Origin: Actinomycetota bacterium
GTDB taxonomy: Bacteria; Actinomycetota; Actinomycetes; Nanopelagicales; Nanopelagicaceae
Direction: 5' to 3'
Assembly: GCA_009705025.1 (NCBI GenBank)
Contig: WLDA01000004.1
Location: 1 to 17,390, forward strand
Length of the DNA: 17,390 nt
Part shown: piece after piece, positions 6,448-12,494 of the stretch
How positions within the stretch are numbered: position 1 is the first letter of the stretch
Layout of the letters: each line of letters begins with the position of its first letter
Program-made: the position numbers and the translations under genes
Notes under the pieces: generated by a model
The model's input: the letters and a program-made list of their open reading frames with translations, nothing else
The model's database searches: none
What the model was told of the DNA's origin: nothing

Positions 6448-7659
6448 GCGAGAGATTGGCAATCTGATATCGATAGCTAGGCCTCCCAATGAACTTTTGC
6501 GCAGCGTAAAATCACCTTTATGCATCACAACTACAGCGTTCATGATGCTCATTCCAAGTCCACTCCCGCCTGTTTCTCTTGACCTAGAGCGATCGAATCT
6601 TCGGAGTGAACGAATTCCTTCGCCATACACACTCTCGTTCAATCCAGGACCGCCATCTTCAATTAGTAAATGAATCTCCTTGCCCTTGGAGCTGAGCGAA
6701 ATGATGACGGGTGAATCTTTGGGAGTATGTCGATCAATATTCAATAGCGCATTCTGAATTAGGCGCTGGAGATGAACTTGCGAACCTGAATATTCCATAA
6801 CTTCATCACAAATATAAGTTACAGGGTGGGCAGGCGAAATTACTTTGAAATCATTGATGTGATTATTCAATAATTCACCCAGATCAAATATTGAGCGAGT
6901 AACTGTGGAAGTCTCACCAATTTCAGCTAAAAGGAGTAGGTCTGAAATTAAGGTATCCATTCGAGAAATTTCACTCTCCAATCTTTCAAAAGCCCGTCGT
7001 TCATCTTCCTGCGTTGGCATTTTCTTCTGAGCTAATAGCTCCGAATATCCCTTTATAACAGTCAGTGGAGTACGCAATTCGTGGGCTGCATCTCCGAGAA
7101 ATTCTTGCATTTTTTGAAGCTGGTCTTTCTCTCTACGTACTCTTTGTCGTTTGGAATTCCAAATAATCAAAAGAGAAGCTAAGAAATTTGCTATAAGAAT
7201 AAAAGTCAGTAGGCGCACTTCATTTGACCTTAGGTTCTTATCTAAATCCTGGGTTGAAATCCCGAAGAGGAGGTATTCATTTTCAGGTAATTCCATTGCA
7301 ATAGCGCGAATGTGCTGGTTACCATGCAAAAATATCGGTCTTGAAAGAGCGCGGGCAATTTCTTTTGAATTTATCGCCATCTCTGAAAATTGAGTGGATT
7401 CACGCAGAATCGTTCTCTCATTTGATTGCGTTATGAATGCTATTGCCACATCCACACTATTAATTTCTGCTGATGCTAAGGCCTCGTTTATAGCATCCTG
7501 TGGGTGCATAAGAGGTTCAGAAATAACTCGATTCAGATTGCGATCAAGTACATCTAAATCGGATTGATAAGAACCCCAGATTGCGAAGCTTCCAATTAGA
7601 AAAGAAATAAGTGACGTTAGAAGGATCGCACCTATAACCTGTCGGAATTTGATCTTCAT
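6445..7659 (-). CDS. Two-component sensor histidine kinase (HisKA/HATPase_c)
   Basis: A 404-residue membrane kinase. Transmembrane helices are at about 8-28 and 149-167 and enclose an extracytoplasmic sensor region of roughly 120 residues with no recognised domain. The phosphoacceptor is H193 in DAAHELRTPLT. The ATP-binding part shows the N box around N303/N307, DGGPGL at 335-340 and GGSGLGM at 364-370. The linker from the second helix to HisKA is only about 20 residues, so there is no room for a HAMP domain. The start ATG overlaps the TGA of the response regulator as ATGA, so the pair is translationally coupled. The signal is unknown; two methyltransferase genes and a divergent exported protein are the nearest possible targets. 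Confidence 0.93.
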   Translation of the reverse strand: MKIKFRQVIGAILLTSLISFLIGSFAIWGSYQSDLDVLDRNLNRVISEPLMHPQDAINEALASAEINSVDVAIAFITQSNERTILRESTQFSEMAINSKEIARALSRPIFLHGNQHIRAIAMELPENEYLLFGISTQDLDKNLRSNEVRLLTFILIANFLASLLIIWNSKRQRVRREKDQLQKMQEFLGDAAHELRTPLTVIKGYSELLAQKKMPTQEDERRAFERLESEISRMDTLISDLLLLAEIGETSTVTRSIFDLGELLNNHINDFKVISPAHPVTYICDEVMEYSGSQVHLQRLIQNALLNIDRHTPKDSPVIISLSSKGKEIHLLIEDGGPGLNESVYGEGIRSLRRFDRSRSRETGGSGLGMSIMNAVVVMHKGDFTLRKSSLGGLAIDIRLPISR

Positions 7660-8348
7660 CTGGTTTCTTTAGGTTCGTTTATTTGAAAACCAACTCCACG
7701 TATAGTTCTAATTCCTTCATAGCCGTCACGATGTAGCTTCTTTCTCAAATACGAAATGTATGTATCTACAACAGTACTTTCTGACTCAAAAGTTATTCCC
7801 CAAACTTCATCTAGAAGTAATGCTTTTGAAAGGACTCGCCCCTTCTTTTCTATGAGCATCTGCAACAGGCGAAATTCCGTGGGTGATAAATTTATTTCAT
7901 CATTTCCGAATGTAACCTTATGCAATTCTTCATCCAGAGTAATTGGGCCACATTTGAGAGTCCGAGCCACGTCAACTGATTTCTTTGATCTACGAATAAT
8001 TGCTTTCACTCTCAATACTAATTCTTCTAATCCAAATGGTTTTACAACATAATCGTCTGCACCAATTGTTAGACCTCGAGATATATCTTGCTGGTCACCT
8101 CGTGCTGAAAGCATTAGCACCGGTACTAAATCATCGGTTGTCCGCAGTCTTTCTACGAGTTCAAAGCCATCCATCAGTGGCATATTGATATCGATAATCA
8201 TCAAATCTGGCTTATGGGTGCGCAGTGCCGTTAGAGCAGACATTCCATTGTCAGCTTCGATAGTTTCAAAGCCTGCAATTTTGAGAGTATCTCGAAGTAA
8301 ATCGCGGACTCCTGACTCGTCATCGACAATCATGATCAGTTCACTCAT
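7656..8348 (-). CDS. OmpR/PhoB-family response regulator
   Basis: A 230-residue regulator with a receiver domain (acidic pair D9/D10, phosphoacceptor D53 in DINMPLMDG, S81, K103 in VVKPFG) followed by a winged-helix DNA-binding domain at about 130-225 (LSPTEFRLL, VVDTYISYLRKKL, IRTIRGVGF). The start MSELIMIVDDE is fixed by the normal receiver N terminus; the frame is open 34 codons further upstream but without homology. No convincing Shine-Dalgarno site precedes it. Instead, a TAGCAT hexamer lies six bases before an out-of-frame ATG of a seven-codon reading frame that ends inside this gene's second and third codons, suggesting translational coupling. It is cognate to the kinase directly downstream. 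Confidence 0.93.
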   Translation of the reverse strand: MSELIMIVDDESGVRDLLRDTLKIAGFETIEADNGMSALTALRTHKPDLMIIDINMPLMDGFELVERLRTTDDLVPVLMLSARGDQQDISRGLTIGADDYVVKPFGLEELVLRVKAIIRRSKKSVDVARTLKCGPITLDEELHKVTFGNDEINLSPTEFRLLQMLIEKKGRVLSKALLLDEVWGITFESESTVVDTYISYLRKKLHRDGYEGIRTIRGVGFQINEPKETR

Positions 8349-8364
8349 GCGGTAACTCTGGCAT
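8341..8364 (-). CDS. Possible leaderless 7-codon upstream reading frame
   Basis: ATG at 8364 begins MPELPHE followed by TGA at 8343-8341. The ATG lies exactly six bases after TAGCAT, the spacing seen at other leaderless starts here, while the regulator's own ATG at 8348 has no suitable -10 or Shine-Dalgarno site. The frame is shifted by one base relative to the regulator and its stop overlaps the regulator's start region by eight bases. The frame is too short for coding statistics; the support is positional only. Confidence 0.3.
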   Translation of the reverse strand: MPELPHE

Positions 8365-8370
8365 GAGTTG

Positions 8371-8376
8371 ATGCTA
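8371..8376 (-). promoter_or_regulatory. Candidate -10 (TAGCAT) for the two-component operon
   Basis: TAGCAT on the minus strand fits TANNNT and lies six bases before the ATG at 8364. An inverted repeat AACTC-N6-GAGTT at 8354-8369 covers the presumed start point and could be an operator. No -35 at normal spacing is seen. Confidence 0.4.
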
Positions 8377-8462
8377 AATCCAATAAGTGACAAGCTCCTC
8401 GTAAGATTCTCACAGGAAAACCACAAAATTGATCTGGAGTATTGCCTCATAGCCGCAAGGGT

Positions 8463-8468
8463 TATAAA
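8463..8468 (+). promoter_or_regulatory. Candidate -10 (TATAAA) of the exported protein gene
   Basis: TATAAA at 8463-8468 would start transcription near 8475, giving a leader of about 15 bases that contains GGGAGA at 8481-8486, four bases before-ATG spacing aside from AACC... the site ends three bases before the ATG at 8490. A TTGCCT at 8442-8447 is a weak, close-spaced -35 candidate. Confidence 0.35.
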
Positions 8469-8489
8469 TGGATTCCAATAGGGAGAACC

Positions 8490-8981
8490 ATGAAAGCGTT
8501 AACAAAAAAGAGCATCATAATTCTTGCTCTTACTTCTAGTTTCTTTGTCGGAAATACATCAGCATCTTTTGCTGATTCAACTCCAAACCCAAATAAAGTT
8601 GCATTCGATGCTCAATTAGCTATTCATAAAGTTGCGATGGAAAAATATCGAGGAGATATGAAGACTTTCCATGATTCAATGAAGGTTCGGAATGAATCTC
8701 GAAAAGCGATTAATACTACTTTCAAAGCAGCAGTTGATAAAGCAATCGCCGACTACAAAGCTGCTATCGCTGTTGCAACAACTGCTGAAGCCAAGAGTGC
8801 AGCACTAGCAACTAGGAAAACGGCCATCGCCGCAGCAAGTGCAGTTCGTGATGCCGCGCTTACCGCACTAGGTGCACTACCTGTTCAACCAACAGAGCCA
8901 ATAAAGCCAACTCGACCAGAGAAGATGGCGCGCGAGCCAAAAGCTCCACGTCCATCAGTATCGGCTACTCCTTCTGCATAA
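8490..8981 (+). CDS. Exported Ala/Lys-rich helical protein, unknown function
   Basis: A 163-residue protein with a typical signal peptide: basic KALTKKS, a hydrophobic core at 9-21 and a likely cleavage site after SFA at 26-28. The mature part is rich in Ala, Lys and Thr, looks strongly helical (about 30-125) with repeated Ala-Lys phrasing, and ends in a Pro-rich tail with Pro-Thr/Pro-Lys pairs. No cysteine is present in the mature part. I recall similar small secreted proteins in acI actinobacteria but know of no function. The start is set by GGGAGA just upstream; an earlier in-frame ATG at 8442 would spoil the signal peptide. It is divergent from the response regulator, so control by that system is an attractive inference. 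A strong terminator follows 26 bases after the stop. Confidence 0.75.
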   Translation: MKALTKKSIIILALTSSFFVGNTSASFADSTPNPNKVAFDAQLAIHKVAMEKYRGDMKTFHDSMKVRNESRKAINTTFKAAVDKAIADYKAAIAVATTAEAKSAALATRKTAIAAASAVRDAALTALGALPVQPTEPIKPTRPEKMAREPKAPRPSVSATPSA

Positions 8982-9007
8982 CTAGATCACAACTCATAGG
9001 GTGAATG

Positions 9008-9038
9008 AAGCCCTGGTGCCTCTGGTGCCAGGGCTTTT
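9008..9038 (+). terminator. Strong intrinsic terminator
   Basis: AAGCCCTGGTGCC pairs with GGTGCCAGGGCTT through nine Watson-Crick pairs plus an inner four-pair extension using G-U wobble, with a TCT loop, then a short T run. It follows the exported protein gene and ends only three bases before the TATCTT hexamer of the next gene. It is the only strong intrinsic terminator I found in the window. Confidence 0.85.
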
Positions 9039-9041
9039 CGC

Positions 9042-9047
9042 TATCTT
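9042..9047 (+). promoter_or_regulatory. Leaderless -10 (TATCTT)
   Basis: TATCTT is followed by exactly six bases and the ATG at 9054, with no Shine-Dalgarno sequence. It begins four bases after the terminator T run, so the gene is insulated from the exported-protein transcript and restarted at once. Confidence 0.5.
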
Positions 9048-9053
9048 TGAACC

Positions 9054-9443
9054 ATGAACATCTTCGAAAAGCTAAATCAAAATATTGCCCAAAAAATAAC
9101 TAGCGCAGTAGCAACAATGTGGTGCGCTTACCTTTTTGCAGCTATTGCACTCATTTCATTGCCGACGGCAATTAGGTCCGGTGACACAATTGTGATTGTT
9201 TCTTGGATTGCACAAACCTTTTTGCAGCTTGTCCTGCTTTCAGTAATTATGGTTGGTCAAAGTGTCCAGTCAAAGAGTGTAGAAAGAAAGATTGATGAAA
9301 CACATTTTGCAAGTCTTGCAGAGTTCGAATTAGCAAAAGAGGCACAAACTGTTGCGCATCAGGAACTCAAAGAGTTGAGGCAAATATCGCAGGAAATGCA
9401 TTCGCTAGTTCGAGATTTAGAAAAGCGTGTTTCTAAAGGCTAG
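9054..9443 (+). CDS. Small two-helix membrane protein of unknown function
   Basis: A 129-residue protein with hydrophobic helices at about 23-40 and 46-67, joined by a short polar turn, then a cytoplasmic, charged, probably coiled-coil tail from 72 to 129. The stretch WIAQTFLQLVLLSVIMVGQ resembles a family common in actinobacteria and loosely like DUF1003 or low-affinity iron-permease-like proteins; no function is known to me. It is leaderless by the TATCTT-N6-ATG arrangement. Its 3' end overlaps the convergent DinB-family gene by 11 bases, with no terminator between them. Confidence 0.7.
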   Translation: MNIFEKLNQNIAQKITSAVATMWCAYLFAAIALISLPTAIRSGDTIVIVSWIAQTFLQLVLLSVIMVGQSVQSKSVERKIDETHFASLAEFELAKEAQTVAHQELKELRQISQEMHSLVRDLEKRVSKG

Positions 9444-9891
9444 AGATGATTTCCTGTAATTGCCCCACGTGCGATTTTGTGTGATTGCTAGCAAGTGTTA
9501 GAACATCAGCCAGAGTAACTTCGCCTTTTTCGGAGTGGATTCCTACTCGATTCCAATCAGCATCATCAACAAGTTTGAGAATGTTGGCTACAACTTTATG
9601 TAGGCCAAAAATACTCGCAAGAGAATCATGAGCATCGCGAGAAGAATATTTCAATCGATCTGGGTAGACATCCTCATCAAAAGGAACAATCGCGGGTTTA
9701 TCAACGGTAAGAATATGTAGGAATCTAGTAGCAAAATGCATATCTGCATCCGCCATATGATGAATCACGTAAGCGGCTGACCATTCGCCTTCCTTAGGAA
9801 TTCGGGATAAATCGTTAGCGCCAATAGAGCGCACTACCTTTTCGAATTCAGTACAGTTAGCAATATAACTTTCGACGAGGTCCTTGGACAT
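9433..9891 (-). CDS. DinB-family four-helix protein
   Basis: A 152-residue DinB/YfiT-like protein. The metal-binding histidine triad of the superfamily is present as H45 (IHHMADAD), H137 and H141 (NHTKSHVGQL). Members include thiol-dependent S-transferases such as mycothiol- or bacillithiol-using enzymes and many of unknown role; in an actinobacterium a mycothiol-linked function is possible but not shown. The start is fixed by a perfect AGGAGG with a short four-base spacer; a longer frame to 9975 would cross the divergent TerC gene start. It is divergent from TerC and convergent with the small membrane protein, overlapping the latter's stop. Confidence 0.82.
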   Translation of the reverse strand: MSKDLVESYIANCTEFEKVVRSIGANDLSRIPKEGEWSAAYVIHHMADADMHFATRFLHILTVDKPAIVPFDEDVYPDRLKYSSRDAHDSLASIFGLHKVVANILKLVDDADWNRVGIHSEKGEVTLADVLTLASNHTKSHVGQLQEIISSL

Positions 9892-9895
9892 TATT

Positions 9896-9901
9896 CCTCC
9901 T
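9896..9901 (-). promoter_or_regulatory. Shine-Dalgarno site of the DinB-family gene
   Basis: A perfect AGGAGG on the minus strand four bases before the ATG at 9891. It contrasts with the lack of such sites at most neighbouring starts and decides this start codon. TATTCT on the minus strand at 9951-9946 is a candidate -10 giving a leader of nearly 50 bases. Confidence 0.75.
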
Positions 9902-9944
9902 ATATCAGGGTATTTACACGAAGCCTTATTCGAGTTTGCTGTGC

Positions 9945-9950
9945 AAGAAT
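9945..9950 (+). promoter_or_regulatory. Extended -10 (TGC-AAGAAT) of the TerC gene
   Basis: AAGAAT lies six bases before the ATG at 9957 and is preceded by TGN, as in extended -10 promoters. The same TGN-AAGAAT-N6-ATG arrangement occurs at msrA. The minus strand of the same bases reads TATTCT, a possible -10 for the DinB-family gene. Confidence 0.4.
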
Positions 9951-9956
9951 AGCGTA

Positions 9957-10862
9957 ATGCAATCCACAACAACATGGTTCATAACCATTGGTGCTTTAGC
10001 CATCGTCATAGCTTTTGATCTATTGCTTGCAGTTGTACGTAGACATAAAGAGACGACTCTTCTCGAATCATCATTTTGGACAGTTTTTTATCTCGGTGCT
10101 GCAATAGTGTTTGGATTCTTTCTTCCACTATGGTCGAATGAACAAAGTCAGAGAGAATTCTTTGCTGGATGGCTTACCGAATACGCTCTCTCTGTCGATA
10201 ATATTTTTGTCTTCATTATAATTTTGACACACTTAAAAGTTGAAAAGAACAAGCAACAGTTGGTGCTTCTGCTTGGAATTATGCTCACAATAGGTATTCG
10301 TGGCCTTCTAATCCCGCTAGGTGCTGCACTTATTTCACGGTTTGCAAGTATTTTCTTTATTTTCGGAGCATTCCTCATTTATACCGCGTATAAATTGTTT
10401 TCTGAAGATGCAGAGGACGAATGGAAAGAAGGCAAGATTATTGCCAAACTCAAAGAACGCGGTGTCAGCATATTTACTATTGCTCTCATTGCACTCGGCC
10501 TAACGAATTTAGTATTTTCACTTGACTCAATTCCTGCCATCTTTGGTCTAACGAAAGATCCATATATTGTAACTACAGCAAATATTTTTGCTCTCATGGG
10601 GCTGCGTCAACTTTATTTCTTGCTTGAAGGTTTACTTACCAGACTGATATACCTTTCAAAAGGCCTTTCGATTATTTTGGCATTTATTGGTATCAAAATG
10701 ATCTTTGAAGCACTTCATGGAATAGGTATAGATGATTTTATAAAATTGCACATTCCAGAAGTCTCACTCGAATTTAGTCTTGGAGCAATAATTACTGTCT
10801 TGGTTGTAACGACTGTTGCGAGCTTGACCGCTACTCGAAAAGATGGAAGTAGCTTCGTCTAA
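9957..10862 (+). CDS. TerC/Alx-family integral membrane protein
   Basis: A 301-residue polytopic membrane protein with about eight or nine hydrophobic segments. It carries the two acidic membrane motifs of the TerC family, EYALSVDNIFVF (E75, D81) and LVFSLDSIPAIF (D190), with a charged cytoplasmic loop at 148-168. TerC-family proteins include manganese exporters (Alx, YceF-like) and proteins that help metal-load exported enzymes; 'tellurium resistance' is a historical name. No yybP-ykoY manganese riboswitch can precede it because there is almost no leader. The start MQSTTTWF is preferred over the ATG at 9936 because of the -10 spacing. The stop codon overlaps that of the convergent membrane protein gene in a shared CTAA. 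Confidence 0.9.
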   Translation: MQSTTTWFITIGALAIVIAFDLLLAVVRRHKETTLLESSFWTVFYLGAAIVFGFFLPLWSNEQSQREFFAGWLTEYALSVDNIFVFIIILTHLKVEKNKQQLVLLLGIMLTIGIRGLLIPLGAALISRFASIFFIFGAFLIYTAYKLFSEDAEDEWKEGKIIAKLKERGVSIFTIALIALGLTNLVFSLDSIPAIFGLTKDPYIVTTANIFALMGLRQLYFLLEGLLTRLIYLSKGLSIILAFIGIKMIFEALHGIGIDDFIKLHIPEVSLEFSLGAIITVLVVTTVASLTATRKDGSSFV

Positions 10863-11242
10863 AATGGAAGTAAGACGACTAATAAAGTAATAATTGCTGC
10901 AAGCGCTGTTGACTTCACCAAAATTGTCAGTGCTGTTTTACGATCTGCTGCTTTACTTGCAGCATCTGCTACACGTGAGATATCACCAAGTTTTCCCATA
11001 TTGAATGTGCCAGCGAAACCATATGCTAAGCAAAATTTACTTCGAGATTGAACCCATCCAACACTTGCAATCATAAGTGGTACAAAAATTCCATATCGTG
11101 CATTGCGTGGTGCATCAGCCATTAATAATGTTACAAATGATAATATTGAAATAATTGAACCAATTATTGCTACGACTTGCCTGCGACGAATTTCACCAGA
11201 TCCGATATTGCATGTTCCAGGAATATATTGTGATGAACTCAC
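10859..11242 (-). CDS. Conserved small membrane protein with Cys/Gly motifs, unknown function
   Basis: A 127-residue protein beginning with GTG. It has an N-terminal PGTCNIGSGEIRRR motif, hydrophobic helices at about 23-42 and 51-63, a conserved-looking RSKFCLAYGFAGTFNMG segment at about 67-83, a charged stretch, and a third helix at about 105-126. The two cysteines (C11 and C71) with the NIG and GFAGTFN phrases look like functional motifs, and I recall a widespread unnamed family with this pattern, but no function. The GTG follows directly after the TAA of the 49-residue gene, so translation is probably coupled. It ends in a four-base stop overlap with TerC. Confidence 0.7.
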   Translation of the reverse strand: MSSSQYIPGTCNIGSGEIRRRQVVAIIGSIISILSFVTLLMADAPRNARYGIFVPLMIASVGWVQSRSKFCLAYGFAGTFNMGKLGDISRVADAASKAADRKTALTILVKSTALAAIITLLVVLLPF

Positions 11243-11392
11243 TTATGCGTCTTCGTATTCATCTTCATCTATCCAAGCTTCTGCTGAAGAATCTTCTTGG
11301 CCTTCAATCCATGAAAGAAATGAACCAACAGCGCGGAATGCGACAGCGCCAACCATAAAGGCTGCTACTAATCTGCGTATCACTTTTCCCAT
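11243..11392 (-). CDS. 49-residue single-helix membrane protein
   Basis: ATG at 11392 opens a 49-codon frame: basic start MGKVIRRL, a hydrophobic stretch at about 8-26, then a strongly acidic tail ending DEDEYEDA. The layout (basic, helix, acidic) fits a small membrane protein whose tail lies on the other face, or a short-tail adaptor. Support for its reality: TATTTT lies exactly six bases before the ATG, the stop TAA abuts the GTG of the conserved downstream gene, and it fills what would otherwise be a 185-base gap. I know no homologue. It may assist or regulate the 127-residue protein made from the same transcript. Confidence 0.65.
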   Translation of the reverse strand: MGKVIRRLVAAFMVGAVAFRAVGSFLSWIEGQEDSSAEAWIDEDEYEDA

Positions 11393-11398
11393 GCTCTA

Positions 11399-11404
11399 AA
11401 AATA
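11399..11404 (-). promoter_or_regulatory. Leaderless -10 (TATTTT)
   Basis: TATTTT on the minus strand is followed by exactly six bases and the ATG at 11392, with no Shine-Dalgarno sequence. It would serve the 49- and 127-residue membrane protein pair independently of the upstream trans-sulfuration gene. Confidence 0.5.
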
Positions 11405-11426
11405 CTCTTATTTCACAAAAATTTCT

Positions 11427-12494
11427 CTATATGGCGTCGAGTGACTTTGCGATGTCGTTCCAAAGATCTCCACTATTTTCACATCCTACGGAAAGGCGAA
11501 TGAGATTCTCCGGTACTACATGGCTTTCAATCTCCCAGCGACGACGGCGCTCCCATAAGGATTCAACTCCACCCAAGCTAGTCGCATGCGTAATGATGCT
11601 CGATGCAGCACAAACGCGTTCTGCCGCTTGCGCATCTCCGACGATTTCAAAGGAAATCATTGCTCCAAAGCCAGGATAGCGAACACGAGAAATTCTCTTA
11701 TCGTTCTTCATTTGTTCTACTAGATATTTTGCATTGCTTTGTGCTTTTTCAAAGCGCATTACAAATGTTCGAATGCCACGAAGTGCTAACCATGCTTCAA
11801 AGGGTCCTGGTATTGCACCATTGAATTTACGGGCATCCTCAAGACGCTTGTAGAGAGCGGGGTCATTGGTAGATAGCGAGCCCATCAAAACATCACTGTG
11901 TCCCGCTAGAAATTTTGTCACTGAATGCATAACGATGTCAGCGCCCAATGCAAGTGGCTTTTGAACCAGTGGTGTAGCAAAAGTATTATCAACTCCAACG
12001 CCAATATTCATCTTCTTAGCGGCAGCGATGAGCGTCTGAAGATCTGCAATATCCAAACTAGGATTTGTTGGTGATTCCAGCCATAACATTGCTGCACCTT
12101 TGAGTGCTGAGATAACTTCCTGATTATCAGTAACATCTACAAATCGAACTTCAAGTCGACCAGATTCATGGAAGCTCTTGAGCAAAGTCATTACACCGCT
12201 ATATCCCTGATTGGAAGCTACAAGTGGTGCCCCAATTGGAAGAATTGAAAATACGGCGCTAATGGCTGCCATGCCCGAAGAAAATGTAAGCGTTTCGCCA
12301 CCTTCGAATTCACTAATTGCAATTTCGAGTGCTTTCCAAGTTTCGTTTCCGTAACGTCCGTAGCCAAGACCACTACCTGCCTCAAAAGTTGAATTAAGCG
12401 AAATGCCAACATTGAGACTTGCGCCTGCTTCACTCTTTGGGCGACCAGAGGTAATTGCATATGTTTCAGGATGTAATTTCTTCTCAGAACTCAA
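11427..12494 (-). CDS. Cys/Met-metabolism PLP enzyme (cystathionine gamma-synthase or lyase type)
   Basis: A 355-residue fold-type I PLP enzyme of the trans-sulfuration family. The PLP lysine is K194 (SVTKFLAGHSD), with D169 (VDNTFATP), the SSGM phosphate loop at 72-75 and the GYGRYGN start-region motif holding the partner-subunit Tyr/Arg. It is somewhat shorter than the usual 380-400 residues, mostly in the N-terminal part and the loops before the C-terminal domain. Synthase, gamma-lyase and beta-lyase activities cannot be told apart from this alone. The start codon is TTG, placed directly after the TAA of the MalY-type gene, with GAAAGG about nine bases upstream. Together with the C-S lyase it suggests methionine synthesis through cystathionine or recycling of sulfur amino acids. 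Confidence 0.85.
   Translation of the reverse strand: MSSEKKLHPETYAITSGRPKSEAGASLNVGISLNSTFEAGSGLGYGRYGNETWKALEIAISEFEGGETLTFSSGMAAISAVFSILPIGAPLVASNQGYSGVMTLLKSFHESGRLEVRFVDVTDNQEVISALKGAAMLWLESPTNPSLDIADLQTLIAAAKKMNIGVGVDNTFATPLVQKPLALGADIVMHSVTKFLAGHSDVLMGSLSTNDPALYKRLEDARKFNGAIPGPFEAWLALRGIRTFVMRFEKAQSNAKYLVEQMKNDKRISRVRYPGFGAMISFEIVGDAQAAERVCAASSIITHATSLGGVESLWERRRRWEIESHVVPENLIRLSVGCENSGDLWNDIAKSLDAI

Noticed and set aside
9902..9956. Manganese (yybP-ykoY) riboswitch before the TerC gene
   Set aside because: The -10 lies six bases before the start codon, leaving no leader to fold.
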